Below are positions 17,940-27,544 of a stretch of 64,000 nt of DNA, piece after piece; positions within the stretch are counted from its first letter, which is position 1, and every line of letters begins with the position of its first letter. Source of the stretch: Flavobacterium sp. CECT 9288 (GTDB lineage: Bacteria; Bacteroidota; Bacteroidia; Flavobacteriales; Flavobacteriaceae); the NCBI RefSeq assembly GCF_918731615.1, contig NZ_OU957226.1:1116001-1180000 (forward strand). Reading direction: 5' to 3'. The notes under the pieces are model-generated. The model made no database searches. It was given only the letters and a program-made list of their open reading frames with translations, and was not told the DNA's origin. The translations under genes were made by a program, and so were the position numbers.

Positions 17940-20684
17940 TTACCTGTTGATAGCACTACGTTTATCCCATTTGATATCACTTAGAACGCCAGATTTTATA
18001 CCAATAAAGAAACCCCAGTTTGCATTAGTTCCAAAAGGAGACCAATTAAAATCCATTCGCCAGCTTAATAAATCACGTTCAAAACGCAATTGAGTAAACG
18101 TAACTCCTTTTTGAACAAAATCATATCCTGTTGAGACTCCGGCTTTCCATTTGGGTGTGATGTCAGCATTGGCAGATATCATGATGGAGTTTCCTATGAT
18201 TTTATTTTCGCGGTTGTTATTTCCATAGGTTAATGAGTAGGCAAATGTCATGTCCCAAGGTAGCTTTGAATTAAAAAATTCTGACTCTTCTTCTTCGCCT
18301 TCTTCATCGTCTTCATTAAATAAACTTCTACGGCTGTCTCCAAGATCTACATTAGTACCAAACAAATCATCATCTCGACCACCATTTCGTTGACTGAGCG
18401 AGTTTTTATCTTTCTTTGTTTTGTCTTTACCTTGACTTGAAATAGCGTAATTTAAGGTCATATTAGAACTTGTCATTCTAAAAAGGCTTCCGCCGTTATC
18501 AATATTATAAACATTGATTCGGTTACCAGAATTGTCTATAGCATAAGGGTCAAGTGTAGCACCAAAGTTAACATTCATTTTATTATCTAATAATGCTGTT
18601 CCTCCACTTACTCTCACGGGAGCAAATGCAAGGGTTGTTTTTCCATCAGCATTCATGTTGTATGAAGTAGAAAAGTTGAGGTTGTTTAAAAGCATTATTT
18701 TTTTTGCCTCCACTTTAGTACTGTCTCTGTCTGTTACTTTTGCTTCTAATGTGTTACTAAGGTCAAAGCCTATAATGTTAGAATTTGTTAATCCGGGTGA
18801 TCCATAAATTCCGTTTTCGAAACGGGTATATTGTCGCATGTTTCCTGAGCCATCTGCAGCATAGGTGTCATAATATTTTTCAAAACTAGGTGTATAGCCA
18901 TAAGATATAGAAGGCCTCATTACGTGACGTATTGATTTTATTTTTTTGTTTTCACCAAAATTAAAAGTTCCATATATTGTTGTTCCTACACTTGACGAGA
19001 GAGAATAAGTTCTAAAAGCGTCAAAACCATTAACGGTTCTATCTATTACTCGGTTTTGTTCTACATCAAAGCTTTTGTTGATGGTTTTTGTGTACCAAAC
19101 TTCTTCGTAATTTAATGATGTTGAAGCGCTAAAATATTTAAATAGTTTAAAATTGGTACTCAATGGAATACTATGTTGAAAACCTATTTTAGCATCACGA
19201 AACATCTCGGGTTTAAAAAACAAAGAGTCATTAGTAACAATACTATTTCTACCGTTTAGGTTATATTGTAGATTGATGTTCTTAAAAAATCCTTTTCTCA
19301 CACCGTCTTTACCCACAAAAGGATACATTCTGTCAACACTTAATTGTAGTGTAGGTAAAGTCATGTTGATTTCTTCTGTTTGAGTGTTTTGAGAATGTGT
19401 AGCGGTCAATGACATACGCACTTGTGGCACTGAAGTAAATGTTTTGGAATACGATATAGAAGAACTTAGTGTATTATTAAGGTTTGATCCTATATTAACT
19501 TGATTAATGGATTGCTGAAAATACCTACTACTTCCTAAATTCACAGAGGCAGAAAAAGTAGAGTTTGGACTTGATTTTGTATCCTTTGAGTGAGACCATT
19601 GGATGTTGTAAATATTCTGTTTTGAATAGTCCGGATATCCTCTTTCACTATTGATTAAATTTTCAAAACGCACATTGATGTTTCCACGGTAATTGTATCT
19701 TTTGGCGTAAGTAGATTCAAAACGCATTCCGTAACTACCATTTGTGTAATAATCTCCTAAAACGGTTAAATCATAATGATCACTCAAGGCAAAATAATAC
19801 CCTAAGTTTTGCAAAGAAAAACCTCTGTTGTTGGAGTCGTTGTAACTCGGTAATATTAACCCAGAAATACTAGTTTCTTTACTCATAGGAAAAAATGCAA
19901 ACGGAAGTGCAATGGGAGTGGGTACATTTGCAATGACCATATTAGTCAGTCCTGTAACTACTTTTTTTCCGGGAATAAATTTTACTTTATTGGTTTGGAA
20001 ATAATATTCAGGATTGTCAACATCTTTTGAGGTAGTAAAACGGGCACCTTTTAAAAAATAAACTGAATCATTTTCTTTTTTAGTTATGGCAGCTTTGATT
20101 TTGAACTCGCCTTGGTCTGATCTTGAATTCCAAATCAGCGCTTTTTTTGTCTTAAAATTAAAACGAATCGAATCGGGTTCAACTACATTGTTTCCTTGTT
20201 TAAAATTGGGGTATTGAACGTAAGCACCTGCAGAGTCTTTTAATCGTCCTGCATAGACTTCATTTTTTTCGTAATCAAGAACAATAACACCAGATTTAAG
20301 TTCTACATCTTCATAATACAACTCCGCTTGATCATGTAATGTGATTAATTTTTTCTTTTGATCAATCTTAACATACTTACTAGCTTTGTAGCGAACCTTT
20401 CCGTTCAAAAATACTTTTTTGTTTTTTATGGTGTCAATCTTAATAGTATCTACTTTTTTTGCCTCAATATTAGCATCAGTTTTAATTGTGGATGATGTTT
20501 TGGGCTTAGACTCAATTTTATTTTGAGCTTTTACATTAGGCTTTTTTTTAATGATATCTTGAGCGTAGGTTGTACCAGAACCTAAGGATAAGATAATAGA
20601 AATTAAAACGATATTAAATAAGTTTGTATGCAAAGGTTTAAATGCTATTTTTGTAAAATGATGGCCTGTTTTTTGATGAGCCAA
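17940..20684 (-). CDS. lptD: Outer-membrane LPS-assembly protein LptD (OstA family)
   Basis: This 914-residue LptD-type protein inserts lipopolysaccharide into the outer leaflet. A hydrophobic export segment (about 24-36) ends in TTYAQ. Then comes a lysine/threonine-rich linker (to about residue 85), an OstA-like beta-jellyroll (VRYKASKYVKIDQKKKLITL and the following strands), and a long C-terminal beta-barrel rich in alternating aromatic strands. An acidic patch (NEDDEEGEEEESEF) lies in one loop of the barrel. The CxC cysteines of proteobacterial LptD are absent, as expected for Bacteroidota versions. It is divergent from the amidase at 20768. Confidence 0.87.
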   Translation of the reverse strand: MAHQKTGHHFTKIAFKPLHTNLFNIVLISIILSLGSGTTYAQDIIKKKPNVKAQNKIESKPKTSSTIKTDANIEAKKVDTIKIDTIKNKKVFLNGKVRYKASKYVKIDQKKKLITLHDQAELYYEDVELKSGVIVLDYEKNEVYAGRLKDSAGAYVQYPNFKQGNNVVEPDSIRFNFKTKKALIWNSRSDQGEFKIKAAITKKENDSVYFLKGARFTTSKDVDNPEYYFQTNKVKFIPGKKVVTGLTNMVIANVPTPIALPFAFFPMSKETSISGLILPSYNDSNNRGFSLQNLGYYFALSDHYDLTVLGDYYTNGSYGMRFESTYAKRYNYRGNINVRFENLINSERGYPDYSKQNIYNIQWSHSKDTKSSPNSTFSASVNLGSSRYFQQSINQVNIGSNLNNTLSSSISYSKTFTSVPQVRMSLTATHSQNTQTEEINMTLPTLQLSVDRMYPFVGKDGVRKGFFKNINLQYNLNGRNSIVTNDSLFFKPEMFRDAKIGFQHSIPLSTNFKLFKYFSASTSLNYEEVWYTKTINKSFDVEQNRVIDRTVNGFDAFRTYSLSSSVGTTIYGTFNFGENKKIKSIRHVMRPSISYGYTPSFEKYYDTYAADGSGNMRQYTRFENGIYGSPGLTNSNIIGFDLSNTLEAKVTDRDSTKVEAKKIMLLNNLNFSTSYNMNADGKTTLAFAPVRVSGGTALLDNKMNVNFGATLDPYAIDNSGNRINVYNIDNGGSLFRMTSSNMTLNYAISSQGKDKTKKDKNSLSQRNGGRDDDLFGTNVDLGDSRRSLFNEDDEEGEEEESEFFNSKLPWDMTFAYSLTYGNNNRENKIIGNSIMISANADITPKWKAGVSTGYDFVQKGVTFTQLRFERDLLSWRMDFNWSPFGTNANWGFFIGIKSGVLSDIKWDKRSAINR

Positions 20685-20767
20685 ACTTACAGATTATTTT
20701 TGGTCAAAAATAGTCAAATAAATAAATTAATAACTGTAGTCTTTTAATTAAATTAACGTATCACAAC

Positions 20768-21961
20768 ATGTCTTTTTCAAGTAATAGTAAATTATTGGTA
20801 TCTTTTATTTTGTTGCTAAATTCTGTAATGGTTTTTAGTCAATCAAGTAATTTTAAGGTCACGCTAGATGCGGGTCATGGTGCACATGATTTTGGGGCAG
20901 TGTATGAAGGTAGGATAGAAAAAAATATAGCCTTAGCCGTTGTTTTAAAAGTAGGTAAGATATTAGAAGCTACTCCAAATATGGAGGTAAATTATACACG
21001 TAAAACAGATGTTTTTATTGATTTGATTGAAAGAGCTAATATTGCAAATAGGGTTAACGCAAATATTTTTGTTTCAATACACTGTAATGCTAATAAAAAC
21101 ACCCTTGCTGATGGAACAGAAACCTACGTAATGGGTTTAAGTAAGGTATCATCAAACCTAGAGGCTGCTAAAAAAGAGAACTCTGTAATAACCTTAGAAA
21201 AGGATTATAAACAAAAATATGAGGGTTTTGATCCTAATTCACCAGAGACCATGATAGGAATGACCCTTATGCAGGAAGAGTATCTGGATAACAGCATCTC
21301 ACTTGCAAGTAAAGTGCAAGACGCATTTGAAAGTTTAGGAAAAAAAATACGTGGAGAAGGGGTAAAGCAAGCACCTTTTATGGTGTTGCATAAAGCCTAT
21401 ATGCCTCGTGTGTTAATTGAAATGGGTTTTATATCTAATACTATCGAAGGTAATATTTTAAACTCTGAAGAGGGTCAAAACCAAATTGCAAAAGCTATTT
21501 CAGATGCAATAATTAGCTACAAAGCAGAATATTTTGGTACCAATGAAATAGAAATCATTCAAGAAGCTTTGCCTCAAGATAAAATAGAAAAGCCAGTAAA
21601 TGAAAACCTGCAAACACCTAGTGTGCCGGTTCAAGAACCAAGAGTAGACTCTCAAGCAGTGTTGCCATCTGTCAATGTAAATGCTAATTTAGTTTTTAAA
21701 GTACAATTATTAGCGAGTTTAACTAATCTAGACACCAACTCTAAAAAATTTAAAGGTCTTGATGATATTGCTGTTGTAACCGAAAACAAATATTTTAAAT
21801 ACTTGTATGGCAATACTACAGATTATGAAATTGCAAAAAGAGATCTTAAAATGGCCAAAGAAAAAGGTTTCAGCTCTGCTTTTTTAATTGCATATAAAAA
21901 TGGTGAAAAAGTAAGTATTCAAGATGCGCTTAAACAATACGCTACAGTTCATAAAAACTAA
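20768..21961 (+). CDS. N-acetylmuramoyl-L-alanine amidase with C-terminal SPOR-like domain (copy 1)
   Basis: This periplasmic amidase cleaves the amide between MurNAc and the stem peptide of peptidoglycan. A signal peptide covers residues 1-25. The Amidase_3 domain has zinc ligands H37 (DAGHG), E51 and H105 (SIHCNA), and catalytic E218 in LIEMGFISN. After a proline/glutamate-rich linker (about 260-305), the last ~80 residues starting VFKVQLLAS form a SPOR-like domain that would bind denuded septal glycan. The next gene is a paralogue with the same architecture 17 bp downstream. It is likely involved in cell separation. Confidence 0.92.
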   Translation: MSFSSNSKLLVSFILLLNSVMVFSQSSNFKVTLDAGHGAHDFGAVYEGRIEKNIALAVVLKVGKILEATPNMEVNYTRKTDVFIDLIERANIANRVNANIFVSIHCNANKNTLADGTETYVMGLSKVSSNLEAAKKENSVITLEKDYKQKYEGFDPNSPETMIGMTLMQEEYLDNSISLASKVQDAFESLGKKIRGEGVKQAPFMVLHKAYMPRVLIEMGFISNTIEGNILNSEEGQNQIAKAISDAIISYKAEYFGTNEIEIIQEALPQDKIEKPVNENLQTPSVPVQEPRVDSQAVLPSVNVNANLVFKVQLLASLTNLDTNSKKFKGLDDIAVVTENKYFKYLYGNTTDYEIAKRDLKMAKEKGFSSAFLIAYKNGEKVSIQDALKQYATVHKN

Positions 21962-21978
21962 TTTTACACCTCAATATT

Positions 21979-23133
21979 TTGCATAGTGTTTTAAAAATAA
22001 AAACAAAATGTGTCGTTTTTTTTCTAATGGCAAGCATAGCTGTTTTTTCTCAATCAAAAGATAAATTTATTGTTATCCTTGATGCTGGTCATGGAGGTAA
22101 AGATCCTGGAAATTCTTACCATGGATTTATAGAAAAAGAAATTGCACTAAAAACAACTTTGCAACTCGAAAAACATTTGAATGAAGATCCAGATATTAAG
22201 GTGATTCATACCAGGAAATCGGATGTGTTTATTGAACTTAAAGACCGACCACACAAAGCAAATAGTCTGCATGCAGATTTGTTTATTTCCATTCATTGTA
22301 ATTCAGTGAAAAATCCTGTGCCTTATGGGACAGAGACATTTGTAATGGGTTTGACCCGAAGCAAAGGAAATCTTGAAATTGCCAAACAAGAGAATTCTGT
22401 TATTTTATTAGAGAAAGATTACAAAAGAAGCTATAAAGGATTTGATCCTAAAAATCCAGAAACATTAATAGGTTTAAAAATTTTACAAGAAGATTACTTA
22501 GATCGGAGTATTCGATTGGCATCAAAAATAGAGGGTAATTTTATACACAAACTCAATCGAAAATCTCGAGGTATCAAACAAACTCCATTGTGGGTGTTAG
22601 ATGCAGCGTACATGCCAAGTGTTTTAATTGAGCTTGGTTTTTTAAGCAATAAAAGCGAAGGGGCTTATCTCAACTCTGCGGAAGGACAAAAAAACATGGC
22701 ACAAGCAATTGCATCTGCCATAATTGCTTACAAAAAAGAATACTTTGATACAAGTTCTTCAAATGACAATGATGATTTGAAAGAAGTTTCAAAAACGAAA
22801 TCATCCCCTGTAGATAAAAAATCAACGTTTAAGGGAACTTTATCAGACATAAATTCTAAACAATCTAAAACTAATGTTGTTTTTAAAGTGCAATTTGCAT
22901 CGGGTAATAAAAAGTTGGATTTAAAGCCTCAGAACTTTAAAGGTTTAAAAGACGTTTCAGTTCAATCTAGCTCTGGATCTTTGTTTACTTATTTTTATGG
23001 AGAAGCAAATACGTATGCTGCGGCCAAAGAAGATTTGAAAAAGGTTCAATTAAAAGGTTATACAACTGCTTATATTGTAGCGTTTCAGAACGGAAAAAAT
23101 ATAAGTATTAAAGAAGCACTTAAATTATTATAA
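21979..23133 (+). CDS. N-acetylmuramoyl-L-alanine amidase with C-terminal SPOR-like domain (copy 2)
   Basis: This is a tandem paralogue of the preceding amidase. The start is TTG at 21979 because no ATG precedes the signal peptide core (CVVFFLMASIAVFSQ), and the TTG gives a basic n-region. The zinc ligands H38, E52 and H106 and catalytic E218 (LIELGFLSN) are all conserved, so both copies should be active. The SPOR-like C terminus begins at VFKVQFASG. The linker is serine/lysine-rich, not proline-rich as in copy 1. The 17-bp gap implies cotranscription and an old duplication, since the two proteins are clearly related but well diverged. Confidence 0.9.
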   Translation: MHSVLKIKTKCVVFFLMASIAVFSQSKDKFIVILDAGHGGKDPGNSYHGFIEKEIALKTTLQLEKHLNEDPDIKVIHTRKSDVFIELKDRPHKANSLHADLFISIHCNSVKNPVPYGTETFVMGLTRSKGNLEIAKQENSVILLEKDYKRSYKGFDPKNPETLIGLKILQEDYLDRSIRLASKIEGNFIHKLNRKSRGIKQTPLWVLDAAYMPSVLIELGFLSNKSEGAYLNSAEGQKNMAQAIASAIIAYKKEYFDTSSSNDNDDLKEVSKTKSSPVDKKSTFKGTLSDINSKQSKTNVVFKVQFASGNKKLDLKPQNFKGLKDVSVQSSSGSLFTYFYGEANTYAAAKEDLKKVQLKGYTTAYIVAFQNGKNISIKEALKLL

Positions 23134-23152
23134 CAAGTCAAATATTTTATAT

Positions 23153-23160
23153 TAAATTTG
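23153..23160 (+). promoter_or_regulatory. Candidate -7 box upstream of the MCE gene
   Basis: TAAATTTG matches the Bacteroidota -7 consensus TAnnTTTG exactly and lies 18 bp before the TTG start. No clear -33 TTG is present, so this is tentative. Confidence 0.35.
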
Positions 23161-23177
23161 TAAAAAATACAGGAATT

Positions 23178-24137
23178 TTGAAAATATCACGAGAAATTAA
23201 AACTGCAATTTTAGTTATTGCATCCATATCACTTTTTATTTGGGGTTACAGTTTTTTAAAAGGAAAAGACTTGTTTACGGATTATAAAACTTTTTTTGTA
23301 GAGTATAATAGTGTTGAAGGTCTTACGTCATCTGCTCCGGTAACTCTTAATGGCTTGATTATAGGTAAGGTAAGCAGTATTACTATTAATGCAAATACAG
23401 GTAAACTGCTTGTAGAGTTACAATTGAAAACTGATTTTCCTATTTCAAAAAGTAGTATAGCATCACTTTATGAGCCAAGTTTTATTGGCGGTAAGCAAAT
23501 AGCGATTATGCCTAATTTCAATGATAAAGAATTAGCTATTGAAGGTCAGTTTTTTCAAAGCGGAATTAAGCTTGGTTTAACCGATAAAGTAGGAGATCAA
23601 TTAGCGCCTTTGCAAGACAAACTTGAAAAATTATTAGGTAATACGGATAAATTAATTTCAGGATTGAATAATGTTTTAGATGAAAAAGGTCAAGCTGATA
23701 TCAAATTGACTCTTGCTGAATTGAGTCAAACAGTGGCTGAGTTTCATAAACTTTCAACTAGTGTGAATGATTTATTAGCTACTAATAAAACACAAATTAA
23801 TGGTGTTGTAACTAATTTGAATAAAGTTTCAGGTAATTTTTCAAAAATTTCAGATTCACTAAATAAGGCTGATTTAGGGAAAACAGTTAAAAATTTAAAT
23901 GCTACCTTGAGTCGTGTTGATGGTATCATGCTCAATTTAGAGTCAGGCAAGGGAACTATTGGTAAATTATTAAAGGATGAATCTTTTTATCAAAATATTA
24001 AAACATCTACTAAAGAGTTAGAGCTGCTTCTCCAAGATATTAGGTTGTATCCTACTAGATACGTGAATATTTCAGTGTTTGGAAAGAAAAATAAACCATA
24101 CGTTGGGCCGGAAAATGACACCATTAAATTAAAGTAA
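23178..24137 (+). CDS. MlaD/MCE domain lipid-transport protein
   Basis: This 319-residue periplasmic protein is anchored by one N-terminal transmembrane helix (about 9-27, AILVIASISLFIWGYSFLKG), followed by an MCE domain (about 38-115, including VEGLTSSAPVTLNGLIIGKV) and a long helical coiled-coil tail. MCE proteins form hexameric rings or tubes that shuttle phospholipids between membranes. The start is TTG at 23178, preceded by AGGA. No permease (MlaE) or ATPase (MlaF) gene is adjacent, so partners must be elsewhere. Its neighbours, the amidases and lptD, are also envelope genes. Confidence 0.88.
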   Translation: MKISREIKTAILVIASISLFIWGYSFLKGKDLFTDYKTFFVEYNSVEGLTSSAPVTLNGLIIGKVSSITINANTGKLLVELQLKTDFPISKSSIASLYEPSFIGGKQIAIMPNFNDKELAIEGQFFQSGIKLGLTDKVGDQLAPLQDKLEKLLGNTDKLISGLNNVLDEKGQADIKLTLAELSQTVAEFHKLSTSVNDLLATNKTQINGVVTNLNKVSGNFSKISDSLNKADLGKTVKNLNATLSRVDGIMLNLESGKGTIGKLLKDESFYQNIKTSTKELELLLQDIRLYPTRYVNISVFGKKNKPYVGPENDTIKLK

Positions 24138-24149
24138 ATATAAATTAAA

Positions 24150-25481
24150 ATGAGCTACTTAGACAATATTTTATTTGCCATAACGCTGGCAATAGGTTTT
24201 GGATATTTTTTTATTAGTGTAAAAAAAATAAGAAGAAATATAAATTTAGGAACCGCTGTTGATCGTACAGATAATCCTAAAGCGAGATGGACTAACATGG
24301 CCATGATAGCACTTGGACAATCAAAAATGGTAAAGAGACCTGTAGCAGGTATTTTACACATTATAGTTTACATAGGTTTTGTAATCATTAACATTGAGTT
24401 GTTAGAAATTATTATTGATGGACTTTTTGGTACACATAGAGTTTTTGCTTTCTTAGGAACTACTTATAATGTATTAATTGCTTCATTCGAGATACTTGCT
24501 GTTTTAGTTTTAGTGGCTGTTTTTGCTTTTTGGAGTCGAAGAAATATTATTAAATTAAAGCGATTTGTAAGTTCAGATTTAAAAGGCTGGCCTAAAAGTG
24601 ATGCGAATTACATTTTGTATTTTGAAGTGGTATTGATGACATTATTTTTATTAATGAATGCTTCTGATTTGCATTTACAAAATGTGCCAGGAGGTTACGG
24701 ACATTTTATAAAAGCAGGATCTTTTCCTGTGAGTCAGTTTATTGAGCCTATTTTTAATGGACTTTCAAATGAATTAGTGATGTTATTATCCGAAGGTTTC
24801 TGGTGGGTGCATATCATTGGGATTTTGATTTTCATGAATTATCTTTATTTTTCAAAGCACCTTCATATTTTATTGGCTTTTCCAAATACGTATTTTGCTA
24901 ACTTGAATGCACAAGGTAAATTTGATAATTTACAGTCAGTAACTAATGAAGTAAAATTAATGATGGATCCTAACGCAGATCCTTTTGCAGCAGCCCCAGT
25001 AGACCCAAACGCGGTTCCAAGTAAATTTGGTGCTAGTGATGTGCAAGATTTAAATTGGGTTCAGTTGTTGAATGCTTATACCTGCACGGAATGCGGTAGA
25101 TGTACCTCTTCATGTCCTGCAAACAATACAGGTAAAAAATTATCTCCTAGAAAAATCATGATGGATACTAGAGATCGTCTTGAGGAAGTAGGTAAAAATA
25201 TAGATGCAAACAAAGGTGTTTTTGTACCAGACAATAAGTCATTGTTGAATGATTATATTACCGCTGAGGAATTATGGGCTTGTACATCTTGCAACGCTTG
25301 TGTTGAAGAGTGCCCAGTAAACATTAGTCCGTTATCTATTATTATGGATATGAGACGTTATTTAGTAATGGAACAGAGTGCCGCTCCAATGCCATTGAAT
25401 GCTATGATGACTAACATTGAAAACAATGGTGCACCATGGCAATATAACCAACAAGATAGATTAAATTGGAAGAATGAATAA
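24150..25481 (+). CDS. Membrane-bound protein with two 4Fe-4S clusters (heterodisulfide reductase-like)
   Basis: The N-terminal ~240 residues carry about five transmembrane helices (about 6-23, 66-90, 105-128, 153-172, 216-235). A soluble domain follows with two complete 4Fe-4S motifs: C312, C315, C318 and C322 (CTECGRCTSSC), then C378, C381, C384 and C388 (CTSCNACVEEC). This resembles the electron-transfer half of glycolate-oxidase/HdrD-type modules. The neighbouring gene at 25559 supplies the CCG-domain half, so together they look like a split membrane redox complex linked to quinones or thiols. The substrate is unknown. Confidence 0.85.
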   Translation: MSYLDNILFAITLAIGFGYFFISVKKIRRNINLGTAVDRTDNPKARWTNMAMIALGQSKMVKRPVAGILHIIVYIGFVIINIELLEIIIDGLFGTHRVFAFLGTTYNVLIASFEILAVLVLVAVFAFWSRRNIIKLKRFVSSDLKGWPKSDANYILYFEVVLMTLFLLMNASDLHLQNVPGGYGHFIKAGSFPVSQFIEPIFNGLSNELVMLLSEGFWWVHIIGILIFMNYLYFSKHLHILLAFPNTYFANLNAQGKFDNLQSVTNEVKLMMDPNADPFAAAPVDPNAVPSKFGASDVQDLNWVQLLNAYTCTECGRCTSSCPANNTGKKLSPRKIMMDTRDRLEEVGKNIDANKGVFVPDNKSLLNDYITAEELWACTSCNACVEECPVNISPLSIIMDMRRYLVMEQSAAPMPLNAMMTNIENNGAPWQYNQQDRLNWKNE

Positions 25482-25558
25482 TCCATTGTAACGGATTTCA
25501 TTATTGTATTTTTTTAATACAAACTCAAATTATCATATAACCGAATCAATAAAAAAGT

Positions 25559-26350
25559 ATGTCAGAAAATTTAATAGTGCCAACCATGGCCGAAATGTTA
25601 GCTCAAGGAAAGCAGCCAGAAGTTTTATTTTGGGTGGGCTGTGCAGGAAGTTTTGACGATAGAGCCAAAAAAATTACGAAAGCTTTTGTTCGAATTTTAA
25701 ATAGATCTAATGTTTCTTTTGCTGTATTAGGAACAGAAGAGAGTTGTACAGGAGATCCAGCAAAAAGAGCCGGAAACGAGTTTTTGTTTCAAATGCAAGC
25801 CATGATGAACATTGAAGTTTTGAATGGGTATGAAGCAAAAAAAATAGTTACTGCATGTCCTCATTGTTTTAACACGCTCAAAAATGAGTATCCAGAACTA
25901 GGAGGACAATATGAAGTAATACATCATACAGAATTTTTGAAATCGCTACTTGATGATGGTAGACTTACTATTGAAGGTGGTCAATTTAAAGGGAAGCGTA
26001 TTACTTTTCACGACCCTTGTTATTTGGGTAGAGCCAATAACGTTTACGAAGCTCCTAGAGATTTAATAACGAAACTTGATGCGGCTCTTGTTGAAATGAA
26101 GCGATCAAAAGCCAATGGACTTTGTTGTGGTGCAGGTGGAGCACAAATGTTTAAGGATGCTGAAAATGGAGATAAAGAAATTAATATTGAGAGAACAGAG
26201 GATGCATTAGAGACAGCTCCTGATATTATTGCCGCAGGGTGTCCATTTTGTAATACGATGATGACAGATGGTATCAAAAACAAAGAAAGAGAAAGTGATG
26301 TCAAGGTAATGGATATAGCTGAGCTTATTGCTAATGCTCAAGACTTGTAA
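25559..26350 (+). CDS. Cysteine-rich (CCG-domain) Fe-S protein, LutA/HdrB-like
   Basis: This 263-residue cytosolic protein has two cysteine-rich CCG repeats: C28/C63 with C100 and C103 (TACPHC), then C154, CCG at 189-191 and C228/C231 (GCPFC). In HdrB this pattern binds non-cubane clusters that act on disulfides, and in LutA and glycolate oxidase subunits it passes electrons. It lies 77 bp after the membrane Fe-S gene, presumably in one transcript, and ends 2 bp before the next gene. The physiological donor and acceptor are not shown by the sequence. Confidence 0.87.
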   Translation: MSENLIVPTMAEMLAQGKQPEVLFWVGCAGSFDDRAKKITKAFVRILNRSNVSFAVLGTEESCTGDPAKRAGNEFLFQMQAMMNIEVLNGYEAKKIVTACPHCFNTLKNEYPELGGQYEVIHHTEFLKSLLDDGRLTIEGGQFKGKRITFHDPCYLGRANNVYEAPRDLITKLDAALVEMKRSKANGLCCGAGGAQMFKDAENGDKEINIERTEDALETAPDIIAAGCPFCNTMMTDGIKNKERESDVKVMDIAELIANAQDL

Positions 26351-26352
26351 TA

Positions 26353-26979
26353 ATGAGAAAAATAATTATTGCACTTGTTTTAATTTTTAGTACTAATTCT
26401 TTTTCTCAAGACATGTATGACATTATTGGAAAAGAAACCTGTGCTTGTCTTGGAACAAAAAAATTAGATTATCAAAAACTAGATAAGAAAGAATTACAAA
26501 CTCAAGTAGGGTTGTGTATGATTCAAAGTTATACGAGTCATATAAATGAATTCAAGCAAGAGGATAAGATTCAGTTTGATGATCAAGAAGGAATGCGAAA
26601 AATGGGCGAGAAAGTAGCACTAAAAATGTTAGTCAACTGCCCCGAAATTATTCTAGAGTTAGGCAAATCAACTCAGAAAGATATTGGTGATGAAAGTGAA
26701 GATGAACTTGTAGTTGATGAACCAGCGGATGTTTTTATAGAAGGTCAAGTTACCGCTATTAAAAAAGATCAATTTGTTTCTTTATTGGTAAAAGATAAAA
26801 ACGGAAGAGCTTATAGTTTTTTATTATTGGATTACTTTGAAACAGCATCTGTATTGACTAATAATGAACTTAAAGTTAAAGATTCTGTAAAAGTTGGTTA
26901 CACTGAGATTGAGCTTTTTGATGTAGCAACAAATGAATTCAAATATTTTAAAATTTTAACAGATATACAGCGTCAATAA
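26353..26979 (+). CDS. Exported protein of unknown function
   Basis: This 208-residue protein has a signal peptide (MRKIIIALVLIFSTNSFS, cut before Q). The mature N-terminal part has three conserved-looking cysteines (TCACLG, GLCMIQ) and a helical segment, followed by an acidic linker (DESEDELVVDEPAD). A beta-rich C-terminal half then begins around FIEGQVTAIKKDQFVSL and could be an OB-like fold. I do not recognise a named family. It begins 2 bp after the CCG-domain gene and is almost certainly translated from the same mRNA, which suggests but does not prove a link to that redox pair. Confidence 0.65.
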   Translation: MRKIIIALVLIFSTNSFSQDMYDIIGKETCACLGTKKLDYQKLDKKELQTQVGLCMIQSYTSHINEFKQEDKIQFDDQEGMRKMGEKVALKMLVNCPEIILELGKSTQKDIGDESEDELVVDEPADVFIEGQVTAIKKDQFVSLLVKDKNGRAYSFLLLDYFETASVLTNNELKVKDSVKVGYTEIELFDVATNEFKYFKILTDIQRQ

Positions 26980-27013
26980 ATTCTAATTGCCCTGAAATTA
27001 CAAATACAATTAT

Positions 27014-27496
27014 ATGTACGTCCCTTTTGAAAACTTACCCGAAGATTCTAGAATTTGGATTTATCAATCCAATAGAAAATTCTCTGATGCTGAATTTGCT
27101 GAAATAGAAAATTCATTACAATCTTTCTTAGAGCAATGGGCAGCACATGGAACTAGTTTAGAATCTTCTTATCTCTTAAAGTATAATAGGTTTATAATTA
27201 TTGCTGTAAATCAAGAAGTACAAGCTGCTACGGGTTGTTCTATAGATGCATCTGTAGAGTTCATTCAAGCATTAGAACAAAAATATACGGTTGATTTATT
27301 AGATAAAATGAATGTGACTTTTAAGTTAGGAGAACACATTGCCCATAAAACGCTAATTGATTTTAAAAAAATGGTGAAAGACAAAGCGGTTACTGAAAAC
27401 ACTGTAGTTTTTAATAACCTGGTAAACACTATTGAAGAATTTAATGAATCTTGGGAAGTACCTGCAATAGATAGTTGGCACAGTCGCTTTTTTTAA
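27014..27496 (+). CDS. Conserved protein of unknown function
   Basis: This 160-residue cytosolic protein has no signal peptide. From memory, similar flavobacterial proteins carry the label 'ABC transporter ATPase', but I see no Walker A, Walker B or signature motif, so that label is not supported. The sequence is mixed alpha/beta with a conserved-looking start (MYVPFENLPEDSRIWIYQSN) and a GCSIDASVEF segment near the middle. It lies 34 bp after the exported unknown and 48 bp before a PAP2 phosphatase, all on the same strand. Confidence 0.6.
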   Translation: MYVPFENLPEDSRIWIYQSNRKFSDAEFAEIENSLQSFLEQWAAHGTSLESSYLLKYNRFIIIAVNQEVQAATGCSIDASVEFIQALEQKYTVDLLDKMNVTFKLGEHIAHKTLIDFKKMVKDKAVTENTVVFNNLVNTIEEFNESWEVPAIDSWHSRFF

Positions 27497-27544
27497 GAGT
27501 GATACCAATACATCAAAACTAAAAGTGTCATTAATTTTTTTAAA

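Noticed and set aside
27014-27496. Annotation of the 160-residue protein as an ABC transporter ATPase
   Set aside because: No Walker A, Walker B or ABC signature is present.
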